DNA from: Novosphingobium sp. 17-62-19
GTDB taxonomy: Bacteria; Pseudomonadota; Alphaproteobacteria; Sphingomonadales; Sphingomonadaceae
Direction of reading: 5' to 3'
Assembly: GCF_002256775.1 (NCBI RefSeq)
Contig: NZ_NCII01000004.1
Coordinates: forward strand, 1 to 60,138
DNA: 60,138 bases
Position numbers and translations under genes: made by a program. The notes below the pieces were generated by a model that was not told the DNA's origin, ran no database searches, and saw nothing but the letters and a program-made list of their open reading frames with translations. Shown here piece by piece: positions 1 through 8,068 of this stretch; position 1 is the stretch's first letter, and every line of letters begins with the position of its first letter.

Positions 1-111
1 CATCACGTTGCCCCCTATGGCAGCATGATCAACCCGGCTTGGCCGGAGATCGCTAAGGCTACGCCGGCGAACCTACACCACCATATGGGACACGACCCGG
101 ACACGCCGTGA
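1..111 (+). other. 3' end of an unidentified open frame, possible mobile-element edge
   Basis: An open frame enters from the left edge and stops at a TGA at 109-111, giving 36 codons. I do not recognise the product. It runs opposite to cas1, and the homology of cas1 to its family ends near base 100, so the sequence to the left is probably inserted DNA. The last bases before the cas1 sequence (near 90-106) read like the end of an insertion sequence, but no inverted repeat partner or target duplication can be seen inside the window. Treat it as a junction rather than a gene. Confidence 0.3.
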
Positions 112-516
112 CATAAGCATTAGCGCATTGGCTTCCGCTTTGCCTTGCACTGCCAAGAGCGATGCTTGCATCGTGATCTTTGCCACGATGATTTTTTGCC
201 AGAGCTGCTTGAACATGGGGCGCGGGGCCTCCCATTGCGCTCGCATCCGGGCTGCTTGTGCGTGGTGACCGTCAATGGGAGACATGATGGCAACCGGGGA
301 ATGATTGGCCGCGCACATCACCATAATCGCGCCGCGTTCGGCGAGCGCGACAACCAGACTTGTCGTCCAGGTTACGCCGTGGGCATGAACGATGATGGCT
401 TGAATATCGTCGAGCGCCACCCGCCCTTGTTCCTGACGATCAAGGCTGACAACCAGAAATCCACGATATGCGGACAGGTGCAAATCATCCGTGGCAATAT
501 CGACAATACGATCCAT
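73..516 (-). pseudogene. cas1: Truncated type II-C CRISPR integrase Cas1
   Basis: Cas1 joins Cas2 to integrate new spacers into the CRISPR array. The N-terminal half reads as a type II Cas1: a start with DRIVDIATDDLHLSAYRGFL, a segment LDDIQAIIVHAHGVTWT, then MRAQWEAPRPMFKQLWQKII and a helix ending in SRRVR. In the family this point is followed by a GDPxNxEAxAAR-type segment that carries active-site residues. Here the frame instead gives VVSHMVV and a stop. Only about half of the usual ~300 residues remain, so the product cannot be a working integrase. The start at 516 gives the best family match; an upstream ATG at 555 is also possible and lies 13 bases after the cas9 stop. cas2 and the array are not visible and would lie beyond the break. 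Confidence 0.8.
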
Positions 517-568
517 GCTATGCCAGTCTTTCGCCAATGAAGGCTGGCACAGCATGGATAATTAATGG

Positions 569-3500
569 TTAACGCGGTCCGGGATCAAATATACGGCCAA
601 GTTCGTCGATGCGAATCTGTCGAGCCTTAAGCTTTTTCAAGCCACCCGCAGCAGGGGAAAAGAACTTGAACGGGTCATTCGGAGACTTATTACGCTCGTC
701 GAGCTTTCCCGACTCTAAGTGGCCGACGAGACTAACTTGCGTTGGCCATATTTGCTTGACCAGCATAATCTCGCGCGGACCACCATCACGTTCTATAGCA
801 ATCAGATCGTTCTGCTTTAGACTAAGCACTTTTTTTGCCGCAGGGTGTGGCCGTGTATCCTTTGGCTGTTTTTGATGAGCGTCAAAAGTCGAGACCGTCA
901 CTGATTTCCATTTGCCGTCAGGCAAGCGCCAAACGTCAAATCGTGCATTGGAACTTCCCTTGTACGCCTTGAATGCTCGCCCATCAGTGTCGCGGATGGG
1001 AATTACGCTCAGAATCTCACGCACTCTCACATGGCGGATACCCTTGAATACTGGATTCGTTTTAGAGAACTGAACAAGCGCCTTTTCAAAATCCTTGCCG
1101 GATCGGCCCTCGGTTGCCTCCCAGAGTGCCCGTTGCAAGGCGGCATCCGGGATACGGATGGGATCGGTGATATCTGCCGGTTTGAGGCTGAGCAGGGGCA
1201 CACGGTGAACAACAATCGGCAAGCCGCTGTCGCTGGTCAGGCCTGTAAGCCCATAGGCAGTGTCATTGTGCAGCCGCGCGGCGGTGGCGTCCTTACCCTT
1301 CGCGGGAACGCCCTTGCGACCATGATCTGCCTTGTGACTGACAACTACGCGATCAAGCGACTCACGTAAATTCTCGCGAAAAGTCTCCCACGGCTTGGGC
1401 AAGCCCACGAACAGCTTGTCGAGATTCTGATCCTCCGCGCGGCCTGCCGCTTTCGAAATCTCGTTCAACAGACTGCGCGTCGTAACTCCTACAACGGCGG
1501 CATCAATCGCATGATGGCGATGATCGAGACGATTTTTTGGTGCGCCGTTGTGAGGGTTCTCGACGTAATTATGGTCGCGAAGGATATCGTTCAGCCCCCA
1601 CAGCCGCCGCAGCATCGCCGTCATGCGACCGGGGATCACATAAACGCCCTTTACGCCTTCCCCGGGCAAGCGGTCGGAAGGGCGTTCGGGATAGAGGCTG
1701 GACAGATAGGTCCGCGCCATCCGCGAAAGATATTGCGTGTCGGTCAACTGGCGCGCGATGAAGCCACCCTCTTGATCAAAGCGCTCCATCGCGTCGGGCG
1801 CAAAGCGCCAGCGTTTTGATGAATCAAGCCGACTGGCTTGCTCCGCAATGATCGGCCAGCGGCCTGTCTCGCCCCATTTATCCCAAGGCGTTTGATTGCC
1901 TTTTTCACGATTGCACGCCCTATGCGCCACAATTTTGTTGGCGGCACTGTCATCAAGCGAAATGGAATAGGGTATAATGTGGTCAATGTCGCAAGTGCCA
2001 TCAAACAGTGACGCAACGCCGATGTTCCTGCCGCAGTAGGGGCAGGCATGATCCAGTGGATTTTTGGGACTGGACTCCTCCCACAAACGCAGGAGCATCC
2101 TGTTGGCACCTGTGTCCGGTTGCCCCAATCGCACCAGTTCGTCAGATCTCGCTTTTGCCGCGCGGGTGTCTTTATTGATCCGCTTGTTGTGCACCTCCTT
2201 TTGTTTCTCGTTCAATTTCAGTTCGCGCGCCAGTTCGACGACAATTTCATCCGGGCGGCCATGCACCTTGATGATGGCATTGAGCAGACGGCGAAGCTGG
2301 CCAAGGCCAATATGCACGGTGGGGTTTGTGATCTTGCCCCAGCGCGCTTCATCACTGTCCTGCGGATCGAGCGAGCCGGGCGGAATCTCACGCGAGAGGA
2401 TTTCACCGTAATACGGCAGTTGGTCCAGTACTTCACCCGTCCGAAAATCGCTGTGCGACTTGCCGAGCGCAGCCTCTACCGCCTTATCGTAAGTCACCAC
2501 ATCTTTCTTGAGTTCGGAAAGGATCAGTCGGCTGGCAGTTTCTCCCAGCCGCCCATGACCTTCTGGCAAGCCCACGCGCCCGATGGCTTCGGCCTGTTCC
2601 GCAGTAACGCCGTGGGTGGCCATCAACCACTCGTGCAGGCGAACCGGGTCTTCCTCTTCGGCCACCGCTTCGATGATCGACCATTGCACGCCCGGATCGA
2701 AATGCGCCCAGCGACCGCCGAAGCAGTTTTTATGACTGAAAGAGGCAAAGATTTCATCGCCGACAAGACCAGTGCGGTTTTCGCTCGCCTTATTGAAGCT
2801 TTCGCCATCGGCCAGCTTCAACATCTGCCCGCCAGCCATCTTGGAGAACGAAAGCGTTTTCTGGACTTTTAACGCCCTTATGATCTTGTCGCGCTGATCG
2901 AGCGTCAGCTTGCGCGATGGCGCGCCCGCTTTGGTGATTTCAAGCTGATTGACCTCTTCATACAACCGCCGTTCCTGAAACAGCGGGTGCGCCTTGGGCA
3001 GACGCTCTTCTTCGTTGAAAAAGGTGCAGCCGCCGACCTTTGGTGCTTTCAGCGGGCGCTGGAAAAAGATGATGCGCCGCAGCCGGTCGTGGACGGCATC
3101 GGTCAGCAGCGCGGGATGATGCGGAGCCTGCGCGGCCCAGATTGCATCGAACTCAGCTTCCAGATGACGGCGTTCGGGGTAAAAGTCATAGCCGTCCCCT
3201 TCCGCGCGCATCCGCACACGTTTTGTATCCCTGCCAGCCAAAAACTCACCGTAAGTGCGTGCTCCTGCTTCATGCATTGCCAGATCGAGCGCCTTTGCAC
3301 CGCCCGCGATCTTGCCGCCTTCCTTGTCATCCCCGGCCTTGCGCTCGGCCTTGCGGTTCGATTTGAACCCGCGACGCTGGTTCAGATGGAACAACGCCCG
3401 GCCCAGCAGATGGGGATTCAACGCTCCGTCCAGTGCAGTTGCGCGCAGAGCATAGGGATCAAACCCGGCCAGTGCTTTGGCGTCCTGAGCATCGGCGGGC

Positions 3501-3751
3501 ATAAGACCGGTATCGATCAAAGCTTCCAGCAGAGCCGACCGACGCCGAACATAGCGATCACGCCGCCGCCGCATCGCCCGCGCGTCACGCCGGTCAACCG
3601 CCAGCGAAGCCCCTGACTTGGGATCACGCCCGTCCGAGAATATGCGAACGCCGATGTCGCGGATGCCAACTGGCATTCCTTGCCCATCAAGATTGAAAAG
3701 GCACCAGCCGATGCTGTTTGTTCCGATGTCCAGTCCAAGTCTGGTTGCCAT
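569..3751 (-). CDS. cas9: CRISPR-associated endonuclease Cas9, type II-C
   Basis: RNA-guided DNA endonuclease of 1060 residues, the compact size usual for type II-C. The order of parts is clear: RuvC-I with LGLDIGTNSIGW (catalytic D8), an arginine-rich bridge helix (RRDARAMRRRRDRYVRRR, about residues 53-70), an alpha-helical recognition lobe, RuvC-II with EIVVELARELKL, the HNH domain with CDIDHIIPYS (H591) and ANKIVAHRACNREKGN, RuvC-III with HHAIDAAVVG (D750), and a C-terminal PAM-interacting region. All catalytic residues expected for both nuclease domains are present, so interference should still work even though cas1 is broken. A GGAG motif about 11 bases before the ATG at 3751 fits a ribosome binding site. 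The gene is read away from a tracrRNA on the opposite strand, and its promoter carries a predicted target of a tracrRNA-linked guide. Confidence 0.95.
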   Translation of the reverse strand: MATRLGLDIGTNSIGWCLFNLDGQGMPVGIRDIGVRIFSDGRDPKSGASLAVDRRDARAMRRRRDRYVRRRSALLEALIDTGLMPADAQDAKALAGFDPYALRATALDGALNPHLLGRALFHLNQRRGFKSNRKAERKAGDDKEGGKIAGGAKALDLAMHEAGARTYGEFLAGRDTKRVRMRAEGDGYDFYPERRHLEAEFDAIWAAQAPHHPALLTDAVHDRLRRIIFFQRPLKAPKVGGCTFFNEEERLPKAHPLFQERRLYEEVNQLEITKAGAPSRKLTLDQRDKIIRALKVQKTLSFSKMAGGQMLKLADGESFNKASENRTGLVGDEIFASFSHKNCFGGRWAHFDPGVQWSIIEAVAEEEDPVRLHEWLMATHGVTAEQAEAIGRVGLPEGHGRLGETASRLILSELKKDVVTYDKAVEAALGKSHSDFRTGEVLDQLPYYGEILSREIPPGSLDPQDSDEARWGKITNPTVHIGLGQLRRLLNAIIKVHGRPDEIVVELARELKLNEKQKEVHNKRINKDTRAAKARSDELVRLGQPDTGANRMLLRLWEESSPKNPLDHACPYCGRNIGVASLFDGTCDIDHIIPYSISLDDSAANKIVAHRACNREKGNQTPWDKWGETGRWPIIAEQASRLDSSKRWRFAPDAMERFDQEGGFIARQLTDTQYLSRMARTYLSSLYPERPSDRLPGEGVKGVYVIPGRMTAMLRRLWGLNDILRDHNYVENPHNGAPKNRLDHRHHAIDAAVVGVTTRSLLNEISKAAGRAEDQNLDKLFVGLPKPWETFRENLRESLDRVVVSHKADHGRKGVPAKGKDATAARLHNDTAYGLTGLTSDSGLPIVVHRVPLLSLKPADITDPIRIPDAALQRALWEATEGRSGKDFEKALVQFSKTNPVFKGIRHVRVREILSVIPIRDTDGRAFKAYKGSSNARFDVWRLPDGKWKSVTVSTFDAHQKQPKDTRPHPAAKKVLSLKQNDLIAIERDGGPREIMLVKQIWPTQVSLVGHLESGKLDERNKSPNDPFKFFSPAAGGLKKLKARQIRIDELGRIFDPGPR

Positions 3752-3834
3752 GCCCCACTACTCCAATCTCAGATTGCACGTTATGGGACGATTTTGCCGC
3801 CCGCTACTGCGCGCTTGCTCGACACCACGAGCAC

Positions 3835-3863
3835 AATGTATGCCCTAGGGACTCAATTTACAA
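3835..3863 (-). promoter_or_regulatory. Predicted cas9 promoter
   Basis: On the minus strand TTGTAA (3863-3858) and TACATT (3840-3835) are separated by exactly 17 bases and match the sigma-70 -35 and -10 consensus at four of six positions each. The start of transcription would fall near 3828, leaving a leader of about 75 bases before the cas9 ATG. The 17-base spacer contains TTGAGTCCCTA, the same 11 bases that precede the CRISPR-repeat-like sequence at 4082. No experimental support is available here. Confidence 0.5.
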
Positions 3864-3918
3864 TAAAAGTTTGACAGTGGGCAGTCGATAGCACATGGTG
3901 CCCCCACATGACGGCACA

Positions 3919-3958
3919 AGCCTGCTCCGCTGGGGTCCAAACCCAAACGGAACAGGCT
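3919..3958. other. Inverted repeat between cas9 and the tracrRNA
   Basis: AGCCTGCTCCG (3919-3929) and CGGAACAGGCT (3948-3958) pair at ten of eleven positions around an 18-base loop. There is no T-run next to it on either side, so a classic terminator is unlikely. It could be a protein-binding site or part of a longer transcript leading into the tracrRNA region. No gene is visible in 3864-4061. Confidence 0.4.
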
Positions 3959-4081
3959 AGCTAAATCGGCCAATTCAGTGAAAAGTGACGATAGCATGAG
4001 TGCTTGGCGTCCACAACCGAGCGCGACCGCCTAGGTGAGCTTTTGATTCCACTGGTCTCAGTGAATCGATTTGAGTCCCTA

Positions 4082-4117
4082 GTTGCGGCCGGACCACCGA
4101 TTTCTGAAACCCTTGAC
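4082..4117 (+). repeat. Single CRISPR-repeat-like sequence upstream of the tracrRNA anti-repeat
   Basis: A 36-base stretch beginning GTTGCGGCCGGACC and containing CGATTTCTGAAA (4098-4109). It resembles alphaproteobacterial type II-C repeats, which commonly start GTTGCGG. It is complementary to the anti-repeat at 4146-4171: twelve perfect pairs, a two-base internal loop, four more pairs (GACC), then pairs with several G-U wobbles. It is a lone copy with no second full repeat at array spacing, although a degraded partial copy (GCGATTCCTGAAA, 4125-4137) follows. The 11 bases before it match the cas9 promoter spacer. This fits the guide-plus-repeat half of a natural single-guide RNA. Confidence 0.7.
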
Positions 4118-4141
4118 ACCAACCGCGATTCCTGAAAAAAT
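4113..4141 (+). promoter_or_regulatory. Possible promoter for short-form tracrRNA
   Basis: TTGACA at 4113-4118 is a perfect -35 hexamer. A weak -10, AAAAAT at 4136-4141, follows after 17 bases and would start transcription near 4148, right at the beginning of the anti-repeat. The -35 overlaps the last bases of the repeat-like sequence, so a short and a long tracrRNA form could come from different promoters. Confidence 0.4.
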
Positions 4142-4145
4142 CAAA

Positions 4146-4223
4146 TTTCAGAAATCGCAGGTCTGGTTGTTAACAAGCAACTTGATTGCACCAAATAAGG
4201 TGGGGGCTACGGCCCCCATTTTT
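4146..4223 (+). ncRNA. tracrRNA
   Basis: The trans-activating RNA that pairs with crRNA repeats and is bound by Cas9. The anti-repeat starts TTTCAGAAATCG and runs to about 4171; its complement matches the repeat-like sequence at 4082. Downstream come a short hairpin (CACC at 4190-4193 with GGTG at 4199-4202, alternative to part of the terminator stem) and a GC-rich terminator hairpin. Length and order (anti-repeat, small stem, terminator) are those of type II-C tracrRNAs. It is transcribed divergently from cas9. Confidence 0.8.
4201..4223 (+). terminator. Intrinsic terminator of the tracrRNA
   Basis: A seven-base-pair stem TGGGGGC / GCCCCCA around a tetraloop TACG is followed by ATTTTT. This is a textbook rho-independent terminator and doubles as the 3' stem-loop of the tracrRNA. 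The AT-rich stretch from here to 4432, before the transporter gene ends, holds nothing else that I can identify. Confidence 0.85.
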
Positions 4224-4432
4224 GCACTGATGCTGATCGCCGAAAATCATGAGAGTTCGCCTTGGTTCAGCCATGCTAATTATAAAAATTGAAAAATACC
4301 ATAATTATTATAAATGAACTATTTTTGACTTCCACCCGCTTTGCCAAAGATCCATTACCTGATTGGTCTTTTCTCGGCCTTGCCCTGCTGCCGTACAGGG
4401 CGAAGCCAATGAACTGCGGCAGGTTTCAGCTT

Positions 4433-5692
4433 TCAGGCATGACGCGCCATTGTCCGCGTAAGGACCAGACCTGAGATTACCGCTACGACGCTGATCATCA
4501 GTCCGGGGGTCGCTGGGGCATTCGACCAGCCTTGCAGGAGATAGGCAGCATAGGGCGCAGCGCCGCCGAACAGGGCAGTGGCCGTGGTCACGCCCAGCGC
4601 AAGGCCGCTGAGCCGGGTTCTGGCGGGGAACTGTTCTGCGGTGGCGACAGCGCCCACCGCGCTTACCCCGCCAGCCAGCGCTGCAAGGACCATCACGGCG
4701 GGCAGCGCCATCATGATGTCTCCGCTGGCGATCATCAGGAACATCGCCACGGGCAGCGCCGCGCACAATGTGCACAGCACCAGAAGTACGGATTTGCGGC
4801 CGATCATGTCGGATAGCCAGCCGGTGAAGGAAGTCACCACGATCACGACCAGCGCAGCGAAAGTCGACAGTTGTAGCGCGGTCGCTTCGTCTGCCGATCC
4901 CACGAGGCTGATGAAGGATGGCACGTAAGTGATACCCACGTAGTAGGTTATCGAGCCGAGCGCCGATATCACAAATCCGATCCCGATGCCTCGCCGCTGG
5001 TTGCGTACGGCATCGCCAAGTGGCGAGAGAGGCAAGGCGCGCGCTTGGGCTTCTGCCACGAATGCGGGCGGTTCCGGGATGATCTGGCGCAGCAGCCAGA
5101 TGGCGGCAGCAAGCGCCGCACCGAACAGGAACGGGATGCGCCAGCCCCAGCTATCGAGGCTTTGCTGCGGCAGTGTTGCGGTCAACCAAGCGCAGAGGCC
5201 GACGGCCAACAGTCCGCCAATCTCGCTGGCCGCCGCCGCGCTCGACGTAATCAGGCCGCGCCGGTGCGCTGGTGCCGTCTCGAACAGATAGGTGACGACC
5301 GCCGGATATTCGCCGCCGACGCTGAAGCCCATCAGGCAGCGCATCGCGATCAGCAGCCAGCCCGCACTTGCACCGATCTGTGCGTATGTTGGCAGCACGG
5401 CCAGCGCCAGCATTGCGATGGTCATCAGTGTCATCGACAGGAGCAGCGTCGGCTTGCGGCCCCTGCGGTCACCGAACTGGCCAAAGGCGATGGCACCGAT
5501 CGGGCGCATCAGATAGGCGATGGCGAACCCGGCAAGGGTCTTGCCCAGGCTCTCGCCATCCTCGCCGAAGAACACGCGTGAGAGCGTGGGGGCGAAATAG
5601 AGGCAGAGCGTGAAATCGTACCATTCGACCACGGTCGAGAGGCCGACCGCGATCATTGCCCGACGGGATTTGGGATCGGAAGCGTCGTTCAC
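4433..5692 (-). CDS. MFS transporter of the metabolite:H+ symporter type, coupled to egtB
   Basis: A 419-residue inner-membrane transporter with twelve predicted hydrophobic segments. The N-terminal GLSTVVEWYDFTL and the loop motif GDRRGRKPTLL are typical of the metabolite:H+ symporter family (ProP, citrate and shikimate porters). I chose the GTG at 5692: it overlaps the egtB stop in a GTGA arrangement, and the family similarity starts right after it; a longer frame reaching 5911 only overlaps egtB and looks non-coding. Because it is translationally coupled to the ergothioneine genes, its substrate may be ergothioneine or a precursor such as histidine or a betaine, but this is inferred from position only. 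Confidence 0.85.
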   Translation of the reverse strand: MNDASDPKSRRAMIAVGLSTVVEWYDFTLCLYFAPTLSRVFFGEDGESLGKTLAGFAIAYLMRPIGAIAFGQFGDRRGRKPTLLLSMTLMTIAMLALAVLPTYAQIGASAGWLLIAMRCLMGFSVGGEYPAVVTYLFETAPAHRRGLITSSAAAASEIGGLLAVGLCAWLTATLPQQSLDSWGWRIPFLFGAALAAAIWLLRQIIPEPPAFVAEAQARALPLSPLGDAVRNQRRGIGIGFVISALGSITYYVGITYVPSFISLVGSADEATALQLSTFAALVVIVVTSFTGWLSDMIGRKSVLLVLCTLCAALPVAMFLMIASGDIMMALPAVMVLAALAGGVSAVGAVATAEQFPARTRLSGLALGVTTATALFGGAAPYAAYLLQGWSNAPATPGLMISVVAVISGLVLTRTMARHA

Positions 5693-6930
5693 GCAGTGTC
5701 CCGTGCCAGCCTCAGCCCCATGAACTGCCAGCGGTGGTGAGGGTAGAAGAAGTTGCGGTAGGTGGCGCGCGTGTGGCCGCGCGGTGTGGCGCAACTGCCG
5801 CCGCGAAGCACGAACTGCCCGCTCATGAACTTGCCATTGTATTCGCCAATTGCACCCTCTGCTGCGCGGAAGCCGGGGTAGGGGCGATAGGCGCTGCCGG
5901 TCCATTCCCATGCGTCGCCAAAAAAGGCCGGGCCAGTGTTCGTTGGATCAGGGCGGATATTGCCGGGACCGTCCAGCAGGTTGCCTTGGGTCGAATCGTG
6001 CAGCGCCGCAGCCGCTTCCCACTCCGCCTCGGTTGGCAGGCGCGCGCCAGCCCATGTGGCAAAAGCATCGGCTTCGAAGAAGCTGACATGGCAGACCGGC
6101 GCTGCTGGATTGATCGTTTGGCGTCCCGAAAGCGTGAAGCTGGTCCAGCCATCGGCGGAATCCGCCCAGTAGAGCGGCGCCTCGATGCCCTGCGCTTGCC
6201 GCCATGCCCAGCCGTCCGACAGCCACAGGCGGGGATCATCGTAGCCGCCATCTGCCATGAAGGCGAGCCATTCGCCATTTGTGACCTTGCGGTCGGCGAG
6301 TTGGTGGGGATGTAGGAAGGTGGTATGGCGTGGCCCTTCGCAGTCGAAGGCAAAATCTGCGCTGCCTGTGGTATCCGCGCCGATGTCGACCAGCCCTTGC
6401 CTGCCATCCAGCCAGTTGTGGGGGACAGCGGTGGCGTGATGCTGGGCGTCCTTCTGCGCCCACACCGCGCACTCCAGCGGGTTCATCGAAAAGGCGTGGA
6501 GGATGTCGGTCAGCAGCAATTCCTGATGCTGCTGTTCATGCTGGCAGCCGAGTTCCACCATGGCCAGCACATCAGGCGACAATTGCCCGATGGCGCGCTC
6601 CATCGCTGCATCCACCGCCGCGCGATAATCAAGAATGTCTGCAAGCGTTGGGCGCGAGAGCATCCCACGCGCAGCCCGTGCCATGCGGGCACCTTCTGCT
6701 TCGTAGTAGCTGTTGAACAGGAACGGCCATTCTTCACGGTAGTGCTGGTACCCGGCCACGTGGTCGCGCAGAATAAAGGTCTCGAAGAACCACGTGGTAT
6801 GGGCCAGATGCCATTTGGCGGGTGAAGCATCGGGCATTGACTGGATCGTTGCGTCTGCATCCGACAGGGGCCTTGCCAGATCCTCGGTCAATTTGCGGAC
6901 AGCGAAATAGCGCGCCATTGTCTGCTGCAT
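5689..6930 (-). CDS. egtB: Ergothioneine synthase EgtB (iron-dependent sulfoxide synthase)
   Basis: Joins hercynine to a thiol substrate (gamma-glutamylcysteine or cysteine) with O2, giving the sulfoxide precursor of ergothioneine. The 413-residue protein has an N-terminal DinB-like four-helix domain with the iron ligands in HLAHTTWFFE and CQHEQQHQELL, then a formylglycine-generating-enzyme/sulfatase-modifying domain with GDAWEWTGSAYRPYPGF, FVLRGGSCATPRGHTRATYRN and FFYPHHRWQFMGLRLARD. Its start overlaps the egtD stop (TAATG) and its stop overlaps the transporter start, so all three are probably made from one message. No egtA, egtC or egtE homologue is present in the window, so which thiol donor is used cannot be told here. 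Confidence 0.93.
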   Translation of the reverse strand: MQQTMARYFAVRKLTEDLARPLSDADATIQSMPDASPAKWHLAHTTWFFETFILRDHVAGYQHYREEWPFLFNSYYEAEGARMARAARGMLSRPTLADILDYRAAVDAAMERAIGQLSPDVLAMVELGCQHEQQHQELLLTDILHAFSMNPLECAVWAQKDAQHHATAVPHNWLDGRQGLVDIGADTTGSADFAFDCEGPRHTTFLHPHQLADRKVTNGEWLAFMADGGYDDPRLWLSDGWAWRQAQGIEAPLYWADSADGWTSFTLSGRQTINPAAPVCHVSFFEADAFATWAGARLPTEAEWEAAAALHDSTQGNLLDGPGNIRPDPTNTGPAFFGDAWEWTGSAYRPYPGFRAAEGAIGEYNGKFMSGQFVLRGGSCATPRGHTRATYRNFFYPHHRWQFMGLRLARDTA

Positions 6931-7928
6931 TAGCCTGCCACGCGCAGCAGGTGGACGCTGAACAGCGCGTCATCGTCAGTCCAAACGTCCACGCTGTCAA
7001 ATCCAGCCTTGCCCGCCAGTGCAGCAAACTCGTCGATGGCATACTTGTGCGAATTCTCGACGTGAATTGCCTCGCCCTTTGCGAAGCGGAATGTCTGGCC
7101 GGCAATCGCGACGACCTGTTCGGTCTGGCTGACCAGCGATATTTCGACATGGCCCGGATCGCTGACATAGCGCGCACGATGGCGGAAAGCGTCAGTGTCG
7201 AAATCGGCACCCAGTTCCCGGTTGGCGCGGTGCAACAGGTTCAGACTGAACGCGGCGGTGACACCCTGTCTATCGTCGTACGCCGCTTCCAGAACAGCCA
7301 CATCCTTTTTGAGGTCGACGCCAATCAGCATCATGCCGTCCGGCCCCAGTCGATTGCGCCATTCACGGAGGAATACCAGCGCATCGTCCCGCTCGAAATT
7401 GCCGATGGTCGATCCGGGAAAGAAGCAGAGATCGCGTAGTCCCTTGCGTGGAGGCAGATCCAGTTCACCCAGATAGTTCCCGCAAACGGCGCTTACTGCA
7501 AGGCCGGGATAACGAGCGCGCACTGCGGCGGCGGCGGAAGCCAGCGGCACAGGGGAAATGTCTATGCATACATAGGCGCGGGCCTGTTGCATTGCGTCGA
7601 GCAGGATTTCTGCCTTGCCGCCCGATCCCGCTCCCAGTTCGACGAAGCGGAACTCCTCACTGGTTGCTGCGGCAATGGCGTGAGCATTGGTTTCAAGGAT
7701 ACGGCGTTCCGTCCGCGTCGGATAGTATTCCGGTAGATCGCAGATGCGGTCGAAAATCGCAGATCCGGCAGCGTCATAAAGGAAACGGCAGGGGATCGCG
7801 CGGTGCGAGTGCGACAGTCCGTCCAGTACCTCGCGCAGGAACTCACCGGTGCCGGGGGTAGAGTCTTCGGTGGCGCGTTCAGTCTGGACGTCGTCGCGCT
7901 CCATCGCCGTGCTCTCGCTAAAATGCAT
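6930..7928 (-). CDS. egtD: L-histidine N(alpha)-methyltransferase EgtD
   Basis: Trimethylates histidine to hercynine with S-adenosylmethionine, the first step of ergothioneine synthesis. Visible marks are YDAAGSAIFDRICDLPEYYPTR near the N-terminus, the SAM motif VELGAGSGGK, CFFPGSTIGNF, GVDLKKD and HVENSHKY, which in characterised EgtD contains the glutamate contacting the substrate imidazole. I chose the ATG at 7928 because AGGA lies about 11 bases before it and it gives 332 residues, close to the usual ~320; an upstream TTG at 7967 would add 13 unlikely residues. First gene of the egtD-egtB-transporter operon. Confidence 0.93.
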   Translation of the reverse strand: MHFSESTAMERDDVQTERATEDSTPGTGEFLREVLDGLSHSHRAIPCRFLYDAAGSAIFDRICDLPEYYPTRTERRILETNAHAIAAATSEEFRFVELGAGSGGKAEILLDAMQQARAYVCIDISPVPLASAAAAVRARYPGLAVSAVCGNYLGELDLPPRKGLRDLCFFPGSTIGNFERDDALVFLREWRNRLGPDGMMLIGVDLKKDVAVLEAAYDDRQGVTAAFSLNLLHRANRELGADFDTDAFRHRARYVSDPGHVEISLVSQTEQVVAIAGQTFRFAKGEAIHVENSHKYAIDEFAALAGKAGFDSVDVWTDDDALFSVHLLRVAG

Positions 7929-8068
7929 ACGGTTTTCCTGTTGGCTTGAGGTGGGCCGGTGGCACAATTAATTCATGCCTGAGCTGAGATGTTTGCCTGC
8001 GATCGGGAAGTCAGTCACGATATCATGTCCTGTTTTCCCGTCGCACTGCCGGTGCGGCACCAAGATAG

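Noticed and set aside
3919-3958. A terminator for a transcript running towards cas9 or the tracrRNA
   Set aside because: The stem is good, but neither side has a T-run.
4062-4145. A CRISPR array
   Set aside because: Only one full repeat-like sequence and one decayed copy are present, 43 bases apart core to core at most, with no run of equal repeats and spacers. The true array probably lies beyond the left edge.
5693-5911. A longer N-terminus of the MFS transporter
   Set aside because: The extra 73 codons lie in another frame of egtB, are arginine/proline-rich and lack similarity to the family; the GTG at 5692 overlapping the egtB stop fits better.
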